DNA of 64,000 nt from JAHRAW01 sp965262585 (lineage in GTDB: Bacteria; Pseudomonadota; Gammaproteobacteria; Arenicellales; Poriferihabitantaceae). Numbering within the stretch: the stretch's first letter is position 1; the number at the start of each line of letters is the position of its first letter. The DNA is taken from assembly GCA_965262585.1 (NCBI GenBank), contig OZ253546.1, forward strand, positions 992,001-1,056,000, given 5' to 3'. Positions 1 to 8,412 of this stretch are shown here, one piece after another. A model generated the notes under the pieces. It was not told the origin of the DNA and ran no database searches. It saw nothing but the letters and a program-made list of their open reading frames with translations. The translations under genes and the position numbers were made by a program.

Positions 1-593
1 TGCTTTTGTTTGAGTGCCTGATAATTTTTACCGACTCCGTTTTCAGGGTTGAGATTCAAAACAAACAAAAACACCGTGGCGTTTTTTTGCTCCGATACGG
101 CGGCGATTTTTGGGATGATGTTTTTCGCTTCATTAGGAAGAAAATCGCCGAACGGATCGAGCAAAACCATTTCGCCTTCGTTGACGCAATCTAAAACAGA
201 ATAGCCGTCTTGCGAATTAAATTTTTCGTGGTTTAGTTTCTTTATGCCGCAATCCATCAAGGCTGTTCGAGTGCCCGGGGTTTTGTCGGAAGTAAAAACC
301 CGCGCCTTTTTACCGGCATTTTCAGCGGCGTGGTGAACGAGAAGGCTGCTGCCGTAGTAGTGGTTTTTAGAGATTTCCGGTTGCACATCAAACAACGCGA
401 AACCACGCAGTTTTTGCACACGCTCAAAGACAGACGGCACCGCGCAGTGAACCGGCAACCCGCCAAACGGGTCGAGAAAGGTAAAGGTATCGTTTGACTG
501 GCCGCAATGCCAGTTTATGAATTCAGCGATGAGGCCATGCTTCAGCAAATCACCCGCGTTGCCCGCATCGTAAGGCAAAGAGGTTGGGTTCAT
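1..593 (-). CDS. RlmJ-like methyltransferase (3' end cut by window edge)
   Basis: An open frame begins with ATG at 593 and stays open for 197 codons to the left edge, so the C-terminus is missing. The N-terminal YDAGNAGDLLKHG resembles the GNHADVLKH motif of RlmJ, the 23S rRNA adenine-N6 methyltransferase. Two later segments, TFLDPFGGLP near residue 40 and LLDPFGDFLP near residue 145, sit where a SAM site and a DPPY-like catalytic motif would be expected, although neither is canonical. Its ATG overlaps the moaC stop (ATGA), implying translational coupling. Codon use is visibly AT-richer than moaC, suggesting recent acquisition. A relative of the three-Cys-motif partner (TcmP) methyltransferases is an alternative; the true substrate is not decidable here. 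Confidence 0.6.
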   Translation of the reverse strand, partial: MNPTSLPYDAGNAGDLLKHGLIAEFINWHCGQSNDTFTFLDPFGGLPVHCAVPSVFERVQKLRGFALFDVQPEISKNHYYGSSLLVHHAAENAGKKARVFTSDKTPGTRTALMDCGIKKLNHEKFNSQDGYSVLDCVNEGEMVLLDPFGDFLPNEAKNIIPKIAAVSEQKNATVFLFVLNLNPENGVGKNYQALKQK

Positions 594-1126
594 TTTTCTC
601 CCCGCCGTTCGCGGTCGGCATGCTCATCCGCCGCGCGCTCCCACAGCCCGGATTGGCCGCCGGATTTGTGCATCAGGCGCACGGTGCCGATCTCCATTCC
701 GCGATCCATTGCCTTGCACATGTCGTAGATGGTCAGCAGCGCGATTTGCACGGCGGTCAGGGCTTCCATTTCCACGCCGGTGCGCTCACGGGTGGCGGCG
801 GTTGCGGTGCAATGCACGGCGGTATTTTGGTGGTCAGGCGCAGATTCCATCGTGAATTCCACCGACAAATGAGTCAGCATAACGGGATGACACAACGGCA
901 CCAGTTCGGCGGTTCGCTTGGCGCCCATAATACCCGCCACCCGCGCCACGGCGAGCACATCGCCTTTGTGGTGCGCGCCGGATTCCAGCACCGCCAGAGT
1001 CTCGGCGTTCATAGTAATCCGCCCCTCAGCCACCGCCTTGCGTTCGCTCGCCTGCTTGCCCCCAACATCCACCATATGTACCTCACCACGTTCATTGAAG
1101 TGAGTCGGTTTACGCCCAGCGGCCAT
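590..1126 (-). CDS. moaC: MoaC, cyclic pyranopterin monophosphate synthase
   Basis: MoaC turns the MoaA product (3',8-cyclo-dihydro-GTP) into cyclic pyranopterin monophosphate, an early step of molybdopterin synthesis in the cytoplasm. Family signatures are clear: HFNERGEVHMVDV at the N-terminus, HHKGDVLAVARVAGI, LVPLCHP, TGVEMEALTA and LTIYDMCKAMDR, then a KSGGQSG tail. I chose the ATG at 1126 because it places MVDV at the usual distance from the start. In-frame ATGs at 1153 and 1183 would add a non-conserved extension, and none of the three has a good Shine-Dalgarno. The C-terminus carries about 15 extra charged residues beyond the usual end. No other moa gene is nearby; the next gene downstream is the overlapping RlmJ-like frame. 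Confidence 0.93.
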   Translation of the reverse strand: MAAGRKPTHFNERGEVHMVDVGGKQASERKAVAEGRITMNAETLAVLESGAHHKGDVLAVARVAGIMGAKRTAELVPLCHPVMLTHLSVEFTMESAPDHQNTAVHCTATAATRERTGVEMEALTAVQIALLTIYDMCKAMDRGMEIGTVRLMHKSGGQSGLWERAADEHADRERRGEK

Positions 1127-1210
1127 AGATTTATGTGATTTACCCGATTTCATACTGTTATTGTAATGCCGAAACGCCAACATTCATACCAACTATGCGC
1201 CCACGCTCCC

Positions 1211-1242
1211 CCCTCGTAGGGACAGCGCCCCCGTGCCTGTCC
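1211..1242. repeat. Dispersed repeat A, copy 1
   Basis: The core CTCGTAGGGACAG followed by CCCCCGTGCC recurs in opposite orientation at 41747-41773, with only one or two differences over about 26 bases. It lies in the 300-base gap upstream of moaC. It looks like a REP-type intergenic element; no gene is visible in the gap. Confidence 0.6.
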
Positions 1243-1288
1243 TTTAATAAGGAGTCGCTATCGCGGCATGTTTTTCTGGATTCCCGGT

Positions 1289-1334
1289 CCCCCAACTCGT
1301 CATCCCTGCTGTCGCGGGAATAACGAATTGGGGG
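1289..1334. repeat. Palindromic intergenic repeat (family B-like)
   Basis: A stem formed by CCCCCAACTCGT (1289-1300) and ACGAATTGGGGG (1323-1334) encloses GTCATCCCTGCTGTCGCGGG, related to the GTCATTCC..GCGGGAAT repeats at 27823 and 30746. It fills the stretch between moaC and the antiporter, where no coding frame is convincing. Confidence 0.5.
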
Positions 1335-1473
1335 CGCGAGAATGACGACGGGTGTTGTCCGGCGCAAACCTCCCCCCACCCCACATCTGCATTGCCATCC
1401 ACCGCATGACAAGGCAATATGTATCTGAACTTGTCACCAACACGGCCATGAGCCGAAACTTTGGGGGAGCGGG

Positions 1474-2655
1474 ATGATGCACGGCGATTCGGCGTCTCAT
1501 TCAATAATATTTTCGTTGTTTTTGATATTCAGCGGCGCCGCCATTCTGGCGACTGCGGCGCTTTATCTTCGACAGGCAATGCTGGTCGCATACCTTGCGC
1601 TGGGTGCCATCCTTGGGCCCTGGGGGCTGGCACTGGTTACCGATGCCGAGTTAATTCAGGACATCGCGCACATCGGGATTATATTTTTACTGTTCCTGCT
1701 CGGCCTCAACTTGTCGCCGCAAAAACTTTTCCACTTGCTGCGCGAAACCACCCGAGTAACCTTGTTCAGCGCGCTGATTTTTGCCGTGGTGGCCGGCCTC
1801 ATCGCCTGGGGCTTCGGTTTCGGTTTCGGCGACATCCTGCTGGTGGGCATCGCCGCTTCATTTTCCAGCACCATCATCGGGCTGAAACTCCTGCCCACCA
1901 CCGTCCTGCACCACCGCCACGCCGGCGAGGTCATCATCAGCGTATTGTTGCTGCAAGACTTAATCGCGATTGTGGCGTTGCTCGTGCTCCACGGATTGCG
2001 CGGCGGGCCGCCGATGCTCGACATCGCGCTGCTATTCATCGCCCTGCCGGCCCTCGGTGCGATCGCCTGGCTCGGCCAGCGTTGGATTTTGTTGAAATTA
2101 TTTCTCAAATTCGACCGCATTCAAGAATACATCTTCCTACTCACCATCGGCTGGTGCCTCGGCCTTGCACAACTGGCGCAAACCCTGGGATTGTCCTACG
2201 AAATCGGCGCTTTCACCGCCGGGGTTGCCCTCGCCACCAGCCCCATCGCCATGCACATCGCCGAAAGCCTGAAACCGTTGCGGGATTTTTTCTTGATCCT
2301 GTTTTTCTTTGGCCTCGGCGCCGGGTTCGATCTGATGGCCGCCTGGCCGGTGGTGATTCCGGCCACCCTTATCGGGTTCAGCCTACTCCTGATTAAGCCC
2401 GTGGTGTTTCGCTTTCTTTTGGTCAAGCAGGCGGAATCCGAAAAACTAGCATGGGAAATCGGCGTTCGCCTCGGGCAGTTGAGCGAATTTTCGTTGTTGA
2501 TTGTATTCGTCGCCCGGCAAAACGGCGTCATTTCCGACCCGGCCTTTTACACCGTGCAACTGGCCACGCTCTTGAGTTTCATCGTTTCGGCTTACTGGAT
2601 CGTGCTCCGCTACCCAACGCCCATCGCCCTTTCCGAACATCTGCGGCGGGATTAA
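1474..2655 (+). CDS. Monovalent cation:proton antiporter, CPA2 family
   Basis: The 393-residue protein is almost entirely membrane-embedded, with about a dozen hydrophobic segments. FLLFLLGLNLSPQKL, SFSSTIIGLKLL and LLQDLIAIVALLVL are typical of the KefB/YbaL-type CPA2 exchanger domain, which exchanges K+ or Na+ for H+. The cytosolic RCK/TrkA-N regulatory domain that follows the membrane part in KefB/KefC and YbaL is absent, so this is the short form. The start is ATG-ATG preceded by GGGGGAGCGGG, a strong ribosome binding site. It is the only plus-strand gene in this part and converges on the DUF1223 gene. Ion specificity cannot be read from the sequence. Confidence 0.85.
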   Translation: MMHGDSASHSIIFSLFLIFSGAAILATAALYLRQAMLVAYLALGAILGPWGLALVTDAELIQDIAHIGIIFLLFLLGLNLSPQKLFHLLRETTRVTLFSALIFAVVAGLIAWGFGFGFGDILLVGIAASFSSTIIGLKLLPTTVLHHRHAGEVIISVLLLQDLIAIVALLVLHGLRGGPPMLDIALLFIALPALGAIAWLGQRWILLKLFLKFDRIQEYIFLLTIGWCLGLAQLAQTLGLSYEIGAFTAGVALATSPIAMHIAESLKPLRDFFLILFFFGLGAGFDLMAAWPVVIPATLIGFSLLLIKPVVFRFLLVKQAESEKLAWEIGVRLGQLSEFSLLIVFVARQNGVISDPAFYTVQLATLLSFIVSAYWIVLRYPTPIALSEHLRRD

Positions 2656-2690
2656 CCGGCGGCGGTTTTTACCAGCCTAGATCGGAACAT

Positions 2691-3515
2691 CTAACCCGAA
2701 AACAATGACGCCAGCGATGTGCGCACCGCTTGCACGGTTTCGCCGCTGTGGCGGTCAACCACCACCACCGCCAGTCCGAGGTTGGGGCGGTTCCAGTCCG
2801 CGGGGATTTTAACCTCGACATCAGCCCGGTTGGCACCGGCACGAATGGCGATGGGACGGCTCCAGTGGCGCACTACGAAATCGTGTTTGAGCGTCCTGCC
2901 GTGGTTTTCACCGGCGCCGATTTTTCGGGTAATGCCGCTTTCGTATATCGCCAGATACGCACGGGCATCGCCCGGCCCGGTGCGGTTGTCCACATCAATT
3001 CGCGCTTCGATATGGTTCGCATCGTTGTCCACGCCACGGCGCACCACATCCACCCGGATGGTCGCTTCGGCCTTTTGCGAATTGGCTTTTTGAATGGTGC
3101 GAAGGATAGAGTCGCCGCCCCGTGCTTCAAGCCCGTCCACCAAAAATTCCGGGGTGTAGATTGAGCCTCCCCGGCGGTGATTGGCGGGAGCCTCCCGCTG
3201 CCGTTTGGTGAAAGACGGCTTGGAATATGGGTCAGTCCAGCCGAGGTAATTCCAGTAATCGACATGGAAAGCCAGCGGCACCGCATTAAAACTCTGAGTT
3301 AGGGTTTTGCCAAAGCGTCGCAACCAGTCGTCCGCCGATGGGCAACTGCTGCATCCTTCGGAGGTGTAGAGTTCCACCATCGGGGTTCTGAACTCGCCGC
3401 TGGTCAGAGAGATTTGGCCGTCATCAACCCCGTCATCAGCCACTGCCGCCGCCGACAACACCAACCCAAGCCCAAGTCCAAGCATAGAACCCGCCATCTC
3501 CCGCATAATATTCAT
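2691..3515 (-). CDS. DUF1223 family, thioredoxin-fold secreted protein
   Basis: A hydrophobic signal peptide (about residues 4-27, ending near AAAVADD) is followed by VELYTSEGCSSCPSAD, the CxxC-containing start of the DUF1223 family, and by LAFHVDYWNYLGWTDPY and the YTPEFLVDG segment typical of it. The fold is thioredoxin-like and the protein should act in the periplasm or at the membrane; its substrate is unknown. The start at 3515 overlaps the msrB stop (ATGA), so the two are probably translated together. Pairing with methionine sulfoxide reductase suggests, by inference only, a role in redox repair. Confidence 0.85.
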   Translation of the reverse strand: MNIMREMAGSMLGLGLGLVLSAAAVADDGVDDGQISLTSGEFRTPMVELYTSEGCSSCPSADDWLRRFGKTLTQSFNAVPLAFHVDYWNYLGWTDPYSKPSFTKRQREAPANHRRGGSIYTPEFLVDGLEARGGDSILRTIQKANSQKAEATIRVDVVRRGVDNDANHIEARIDVDNRTGPGDARAYLAIYESGITRKIGAGENHGRTLKHDFVVRHWSRPIAIRAGANRADVEVKIPADWNRPNLGLAVVVVDRHSGETVQAVRTSLASLFSG

Positions 3516-3979
3516 TCGAACACCCCCGAATAACGCCCATAACCGGCGCCCTCCAGTTCCTCTTTTGGGATGAATCGCAACGCCGCCGAGTTCATGCAAT
3601 AGCGCAGCCCGGTGGGTGTCGGCCCGTCCTTGAACACATGGCCGAGGTGGGCTTCGCCGTGAAAACTTCTAACTTCGGTGCGCGGCCAAATCAACTTGAA
3701 GTCGGTCTTCTCGACGACATTTCCGGATTCCAAAGGTTGGGTAAAACTCGGCCAGCCGGTGCCCGAATCAAACTTATCCACAGAGGAAAACAACGGCTCG
3801 CCGCTGACCACATCAACATAAATACCGGCGCGTTTTTCATCGTGGTATTCGTTGTTGAAAGGAGGTTCGGTGCCTTCCTGCCGGGTGACCTGATACGCCA
3901 GCGGAGTGAGCCGCTGCCGCAGTTCGTCATCGGTGGGTTTGGGGTATTTTTGCGATTCGGCTTTTGCGGTCATAGTCAT
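3512..3979 (-). CDS. msrB: Peptide-methionine (R)-S-oxide reductase MsrB
   Basis: MsrB reduces methionine-R-sulfoxide in proteins. Diagnostic segments are SGTGWPSF, AHLGHVFKDGPTPTG and RYCMNSAALRF, the last holding the catalytic cysteine. The four zinc-binding cysteines of the E. coli form are replaced (SGEPLF and SFHGEAH where CxxC pairs would be), so this is a zinc-free type. The catalytic Cys is the only cysteine in the protein; even the usual recycling Cys position (GTGW) is Thr. Regeneration must therefore use a direct route or an external thiol. It is coupled by ATGA to the DUF1223 thioredoxin-fold gene downstream. An ATG two codons in (3973) could also be the start. Confidence 0.92.
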   Translation of the reverse strand: MTMTAKAESQKYPKPTDDELRQRLTPLAYQVTRQEGTEPPFNNEYHDEKRAGIYVDVVSGEPLFSSVDKFDSGTGWPSFTQPLESGNVVEKTDFKLIWPRTEVRSFHGEAHLGHVFKDGPTPTGLRYCMNSAALRFIPKEELEGAGYGRYSGVFE

Positions 3980-4066
3980 TGGTCAGGTTTCCATGCGCAC
4001 GGGCGGCGAGTTGGTAATATCTCTATTGGATAATAATTATAGCGATAAGTTTCCCGGCGATGGGAT

Positions 4067-4804
4067 TTATTCGGCGGGCAATTTGCGGCGATGACCTTCG
4101 TCGAGCAACGCTTTCAATCCGGCGATGCTATCCAGCACCCAATCCGCCAGTGGCGCAAGGTCCGCCGCCGTATGAGCGCCAGTCAGCACCCCCACGGTGA
4201 GCGCCACGCCAGCGTTTCTGCCCATCTGCAAATCCTTCGGGCTATCCCCGACCATAACCACTTGATCGCTTCGCAATCCGCATGCCCGGCAAAAAGCCAG
4301 CACCATACCCGCCTCCGGCTTGAGACCATAGCCGCTATCGGCGCCGCAAACGAAATCAAACAACGCCTCGGCACCCGCCGCCTGCAACATCTTCCGGGCA
4401 TTGGATTCATCATCCATAGTCGCGAGACCGAGATGAATACCCGGCCCGCGCAATTCGGCCAACAACGCCCCCAGATCATCAACCACCGGCGCATATTCGT
4501 CCGCAGACAGGGTGCATATCTCCTCGAGAGTTCGCCGGTCGGCATCATCGAGCGGCTGGCCGATGGTGTCCGCCCACAAGTCGATGATTTCGCGGTTGTG
4601 TCCCGAAGCCAGCGGCGAATCGGTCTGCCAAGTTTCCGTTTCGGCGATAAACCCACCGCACGCCAGCAAGTTGTCCGCATCGGCGCACGCGCCAAAACGC
4701 CCCTGCAAATACTCCGCCGCCCGCCGATAAGGCGCAAGCCAAGTGCGATTGAAATCCAGCAGCGTGCCGTCCTTGTCAAACAGGATACCTTTGATGTCCG
4801 TCAT
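4067..4804 (-). CDS. HAD-superfamily phosphatase, phosphoglycolate phosphatase-like
   Basis: The N-terminal FDKDGTLLDF is HAD motif I with nucleophile and acid Asp; LGLATMDD is motif II with Thr; K near GLKPEAGM is motif III and VMVGDSPKDLQMGRNAG is motif IV. The helical cap between residues 20 and 90 and the 245-residue length fit the Gph-like subfamily IA that hydrolyses phosphoglycolate or similar small phosphates. True Gph function is likely but cannot be separated from other small-molecule phosphatases by motif alone. The start overlaps the upstream stop codon by one base (TAATG), coupling it to the VOC-family gene. Confidence 0.8.
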   Translation of the reverse strand: MTDIKGILFDKDGTLLDFNRTWLAPYRRAAEYLQGRFGACADADNLLACGGFIAETETWQTDSPLASGHNREIIDLWADTIGQPLDDADRRTLEEICTLSADEYAPVVDDLGALLAELRGPGIHLGLATMDDESNARKMLQAAGAEALFDFVCGADSGYGLKPEAGMVLAFCRACGLRSDQVVMVGDSPKDLQMGRNAGVALTVGVLTGAHTAADLAPLADWVLDSIAGLKALLDEGHRRKLPAE

Positions 4805-5238
4805 TAACTATCCCGCCAAATTTTCTTCGAAGGAACCCAGCAATAGCCGTCCGGATCCAACAAAAAACACTCGCGCAAGCCGTGAGGCTTGTCGGCGGTG
4901 CTCTGCAGGACTTCATAACCGCCTTTGCGGGCGCGGCGTTCGGCACGGTCGGGATCCACCTGATACAACCGCAACTCAACCCCGGCACCGCGCAACCCGG
5001 CTTCGGGCAGGTGCGCGGAGAGCGGGTGGGAAGCGTAGGTGGAATCGGCGTGTAACTGATACAGACGCTTGCGATGAGAAAGCACGGCGTAATCGTCAGA
5101 CTGACGCAACACCGTAAAGCGCAACACCTCGTGAAGAAATACCACGCTACGATCAACCCGCCGAACCAGCAGGTTAATCCCAAACCCCGCCAGTCGGTGT
5201 CCCACTTCCTCAGCAGTGAGTTCGCGCCAATCCGTCAT
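4804..5238 (-). CDS. VOC/glyoxalase-fold small protein
   Basis: The 144-residue protein has the beta-alpha-beta pattern of the vicinal-oxygen-chelate superfamily: an N-terminal segment with VVFLHEVLRFTVLRQSDDYAVL, a central GVELRLYQVDPDRAERRAR, and the usual ending ECFLLDPDGYCW. Possible metal ligands include the His of FLHEV and a late Glu, but the set is not clear enough to name an enzyme. It precedes the Gph-like phosphatase with a one-base stop/start overlap. The 90 bases between it and the ferredoxin gene hold nothing recognisable. Confidence 0.65.
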   Translation of the reverse strand: MTDWRELTAEEVGHRLAGFGINLLVRRVDRSVVFLHEVLRFTVLRQSDDYAVLSHRKRLYQLHADSTYASHPLSAHLPEAGLRGAGVELRLYQVDPDRAERRARKGGYEVLQSTADKPHGLRECFLLDPDGYCWVPSKKIWRDS

Positions 5239-5327
5239 CCGCTCGATTCGTTAAAGGCAGGCAGAGCGACGAGTAACTGATTTTCGTGATAGTCCAAGTT
5301 TTTATGCATGATGGGCTTTTGGGTGGG

Positions 5328-5579
5328 TTATTGTGGCGCCATTAATTGGTCGTATTTTAGTCGTAGTTCGGGGCGGGTTTCGGGGTGGTTGGGGTCTTGG
5401 GGGATGCAGTTTACGGGGCAGACTTCTACGCACTGGCTGGTTTCAAAATGGCCTACGCATTCGGTGCATCGGGTCCAGTCGATCTGGTAGATTTCTTCGC
5501 CTTGAAAGATGGCGTCGTTGGGGCATTCCGGTTCGCATACATCGCAGTTGATGCATTCATCGGTGATGAATAATGCCAT
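5328..5579 (-). CDS. 2[4Fe-4S] ferredoxin, YfhL type
   Basis: The 83-residue protein carries CINCDVCEPECP for the first cluster and CTECVGHFETSQCVEVCP for the second. The second motif has the extended CxxC-x8-CxxxC spacing that defines the YfhL/Alvin ferredoxins. It is a cytoplasmic electron carrier; the partner is unknown. It follows coaD by two bases in the same direction, the order rsmD-coaD-ferredoxin common in Gammaproteobacteria. Confidence 0.93.
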   Translation of the reverse strand: MALFITDECINCDVCEPECPNDAIFQGEEIYQIDWTRCTECVGHFETSQCVEVCPVNCIPQDPNHPETRPELRLKYDQLMAPQ

Positions 5580-5581
5580 GG

Positions 5582-6082
5582 TTACTTTTGCGGAGGATGC
5601 GCCTGATTGAATTTGTTTCGGAGCGCATGGAAAACATCCTCGTGTATGAAGGCGCTGACGTCGCCGCCGTGGCGTGCGATTTCTTTGATCAGGGAAGCGG
5701 ATACGAAGGTGTAGTTTTCCGCCGGGGCGAGGAACACCGTTTCTAATTTTGGTTCCAGCCGGCGATTCATGGACGCGAGTTGAAACTCATATTCAAAATC
5801 GGACACCGCCCGCAACCCGCGCAGGATCACTTCGGCACCGGCGGTGCGGGCGAAGTCGATCAGCAACCCGGAAAATCCCACCACCTCGACGTTTTTGATT
5901 CCTTCCAATGCCCGTTCGGCCAGTTGGATGCGTTCTTCCAGCGAGAACAACGGGCTTTTTTCCGCATTCGCGGCGATTGCCAGGATGATGTGGTCAAACA
6001 TTCGCGCCGCGCGCATCACCAGATCGCTATGACCGTTGGTGATGGGGTCGAATGTGCCCGGATAGACCGCAATTTTTTTCAT
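5582..6082 (-). CDS. coaD: Phosphopantetheine adenylyltransferase
   Basis: CoaD transfers AMP from ATP to 4'-phosphopantetheine, the penultimate step of coenzyme A synthesis. YPGTFDPITNGHSDL contains the nucleotidyltransferase (T/H)xGH motif, ILRGLRAVSDFEYEFQLA is the substrate-binding region, and FVSASLIKEIARHGGDV corresponds to the ISSS motif and the end of the fold. The ATG at 6082 gives a normal 166-residue protein and overlaps the rsmD stop (ATGA). Upstream in-frame codons are inside rsmD and not conserved. Confidence 0.96.
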   Translation of the reverse strand: MKKIAVYPGTFDPITNGHSDLVMRAARMFDHIILAIAANAEKSPLFSLEERIQLAERALEGIKNVEVVGFSGLLIDFARTAGAEVILRGLRAVSDFEYEFQLASMNRRLEPKLETVFLAPAENYTFVSASLIKEIARHGGDVSAFIHEDVFHALRNKFNQAHPPQK

Positions 6083-6651
6083 GTCTGAATCAGCGTTGAC
6101 TGAACTCTGCCGCAGTGGTTTTCCCGAATGATATGCCAATTTGACGGAATTGGTAAGGGGCAATCAGCCCTCGGCGACTCGATATATACCAGCGCATCCG
6201 CGTTCAGAAATCCCCGCGCGCGCAGGTTTTCGCAGGTTGCCCCGATCACCGTATCGGCGAACGGCGGGTCGAGGAACAGGATGTCGAACCCGCCGTCTTC
6301 ACTGTCGGGTTGCCGACGCCGCAGGAATCGGTCCACCGGCCCGGCAAAAATTTCCACCGCATCTTGCGCCTGCAATTTCTCGCGATTTATGCGCAACAGG
6401 TCCACGGCCCGGGGATGGGATTCCACCATCACCACTTTTGATGCGCCCCGCGATGCGGCTTCGAAACCGAAGGCACCGCTACCGGCGAATAAGTCGAGGC
6501 AGGTTTTCTGGTGCAGGTCGTGGGGCAGCCAGTTGAATAAGGTTTCGCGCACCGCATCCGGGGATGGCCGCAAGCCCGCCGCGTCCGCACAGCGCACTCG
6601 GCGGCTTTTCCATTGCCCGCCGATGATTCGGATGTGGTTGTTTTTTTTCAT
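6079..6651 (-). CDS. rsmD: 16S rRNA (guanine966-N2)-methyltransferase
   Basis: RsmD methylates G966 of 16S rRNA. Motifs visible are RIIGGQWKSRRV at the N-terminus, RPSPDAVRETLFNWL, the SAM-binding DLFAGSGAFGFEAASRGA, and the catalytic FLDPPF. The length of 190 residues is normal. It is divergent from ftsY across a 76-base gap that must hold both promoters, and it overlaps coaD downstream by four bases. Confidence 0.95.
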   Translation of the reverse strand: MKKNNHIRIIGGQWKSRRVRCADAAGLRPSPDAVRETLFNWLPHDLHQKTCLDLFAGSGAFGFEAASRGASKVVMVESHPRAVDLLRINREKLQAQDAVEIFAGPVDRFLRRRQPDSEDGGFDILFLDPPFADTVIGATCENLRARGFLNADALVYIESPRADCPLPIPSNWHIIRENHCGRVQSTLIQT

Positions 6652-6727
6652 GGTTGCCGGGCGGGAATTATACCTTTGTCAATGATAGGATAGCGGCGAC
6701 CACAAGCACTTTCCGCGCAGTTTGACA

Positions 6728-7747
6728 ATGAAGGCTTCTCCTCCCGCAACGGCTGATGCCAGCCCTCCGCCCACGCGCCCCGAAAGCGGCGGTCTGTTTG
6801 CCCGGCTGGCGAAGACCCGCCGCAGTCTGGCGGACGGTTTGGCCGGGCTTTTTAGCGGTGGCGGCGGCGATAGCGATGCGACCAATGCGGCATTGTTCGA
6901 GGATTTGCACGACCGATTGCTGCTGGCGGACGTCGGCGTCGAGGCCAGTGAGCGGATTATCAACCGCCTGCGTCGGGATACCGGCGATGGCCCGGCCACC
7001 GATGCCGGTCGTGTGATGGCGTCGTTGCGCGCTGTGCTGGCGGAGATTCTTGAACCGTGCGAACTGCCTTTGGTGATTGACGCCACCGCCCGGCCTTTTG
7101 TCATTCTTATGGTGGGGGTGAACGGCACCGGTAAAACCACCACGCTTGCGAAACTGGCCGGGCGTCTGAGTGGTGGCGGCGATGACGGCGATGGTAGCAA
7201 GGTCATGCTGGCGGCCTGCGATACCTTTCGCGCCGCCGCCATCGAGCAACTGCAAACCTGGGGTCAGCGTTTGGCGGTGCCGGTGATCGCCCAGTCCCAC
7301 GGTGCCGATGCGGCGGCGGTGGCGTATGATGCGTACAACGCCGCCCGCGCCCGCGGGATGGATGTGCTGTTGATTGATACCGCCGGTCGCCAGCATACCC
7401 ATGACGATCTTATGGAGCAGTTAAAAAAGATCAAGCGTGTGCTGCACAAAATGGATCCGGCGGTTCCCCATGAAATCCTACTGACCGTAGACGCCGGCAA
7501 CGGTTATAACGCGCTCTCTCAAGTCGAGCATTTTCAGCAGGCTGTGGGCCTCGACGGATTGTGCGTGAGCAAACTCGACGGCACCGCCAAAGGTGGGGTG
7601 GTGGTGGCGTTGGCGGAGCGCTTCGGACTGCCGATTCGCTACATCGGCACCGGCCAGGAGGTGGGGGATATTCGGGAATTTTCCGCCGCCGAATTCATCG
7701 CCGCACTGTTGCCCGAAACACCGCAAAGCAACCGACCGTCGCCGTGA
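6728..7747 (+). CDS. ftsY: Signal recognition particle receptor FtsY
   Basis: FtsY is the membrane-associated GTPase that docks SRP-bound ribosomes at SecYEG. The NG domain is complete: GVNGTGKTTTLAKLA (P-loop G1), DTFRAAAIEQL, DTAGRQHTHDDLM (G3) and SKLDGTAKGG (G4/G5 region). The N-terminal A domain is short and Ala/Pro-rich rather than long and acidic, giving only 339 residues. The ATG at 6728 is preferred; a TTG two codons earlier is the alternative. FtsE starts with a GTG overlapping this stop codon (GTGA), making ftsY-ftsE-ftsX one operon. Confidence 0.95.
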   Translation: MKASPPATADASPPPTRPESGGLFARLAKTRRSLADGLAGLFSGGGGDSDATNAALFEDLHDRLLLADVGVEASERIINRLRRDTGDGPATDAGRVMASLRAVLAEILEPCELPLVIDATARPFVILMVGVNGTGKTTTLAKLAGRLSGGGDDGDGSKVMLAACDTFRAAAIEQLQTWGQRLAVPVIAQSHGADAAAVAYDAYNAARARGMDVLLIDTAGRQHTHDDLMEQLKKIKRVLHKMDPAVPHEILLTVDAGNGYNALSQVEHFQQAVGLDGLCVSKLDGTAKGGVVVALAERFGLPIRYIGTGQEVGDIREFSAAEFIAALLPETPQSNRPSP

Positions 7748-8412
7748 TTCGATTCAGCCGGGTTTTTAAGCGTTATCCCAATGGCTTCGAGGCGTTGAAG
7801 GACGTCTCGTTTCATCTCCCCGTAGGCTCCATGACTTTCCTTACCGGCCATTCCGGCGCCGGCAAAAGCACGCTGCTGAAATTGATCACGCGCACCGAAG
7901 TGGCGACCCGCGGGCAGGTGCTGGTGAGCGAACACAACCTGTCGAGGATGCGGCGTGGCCGGATTGCCCGACACCGGCGAACCATCGGCAGCGTCTTTCA
8001 GGAACACAAACTGTTGCACGACCGCACCGTCGAAGACAACGTCGCATTGCCGCTGGTGGTGGCCGGGATGGAGCACCTTGAGACCGCCCGGCGGGTGCGC
8101 GCGGCGTTGGATAAGGTTGGCCTGTTGTCCAAGGCAAAAAGTTATCCGATTATGCTGTCCGGCGGCGAGCAGCAGCGAGTCGGAATCGCTCGCGCCGTGG
8201 TTGGCCGCCCGCAAATTCTGCTGGCCGATGAACCGACCGGAAACCTCGACCCGGCGCTCAGCGACGAGATTATGAAATTGTTTTTTTTGTTCAATCAGGT
8301 TGATGTTACGGTGCTGATTGCAACCCACGATTACCGCCATCTAAAAACCGAGCGCGCCGCCGTGTTGACCCTCGAAGATGGCCGGCTGATGGATACGGCC
8401 ACCCCGCAATGA
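7744..8412 (+). CDS. ftsE: Cell division ATP-binding protein FtsE
   Basis: This is the ABC-type ATPase of the FtsEX complex, which controls amidase activators at the septum. Walker A is GHSGAGKSTLLK, the signature LSGGEQQRVGIARA, and Walker B LLADEPTGNLD followed by the H-loop THD. The start is a GTG at 7744 overlapping the ftsY stop, which yields the normal 222 residues beginning with IRFSRVFKRYP. The downstream ftsX overlaps by four bases (ATGA). Confidence 0.96.
   Translation: MIRFSRVFKRYPNGFEALKDVSFHLPVGSMTFLTGHSGAGKSTLLKLITRTEVATRGQVLVSEHNLSRMRRGRIARHRRTIGSVFQEHKLLHDRTVEDNVALPLVVAGMEHLETARRVRAALDKVGLLSKAKSYPIMLSGGEQQRVGIARAVVGRPQILLADEPTGNLDPALSDEIMKLFFLFNQVDVTVLIATHDYRHLKTERAAVLTLEDGRLMDTATPQ

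Noticed and set aside
6652..6727. TTGACA at 6723 region as a -35 box for ftsY
   Set aside because: It lies directly before the ATG at 6728, so any start it drove would fall inside the coding sequence.
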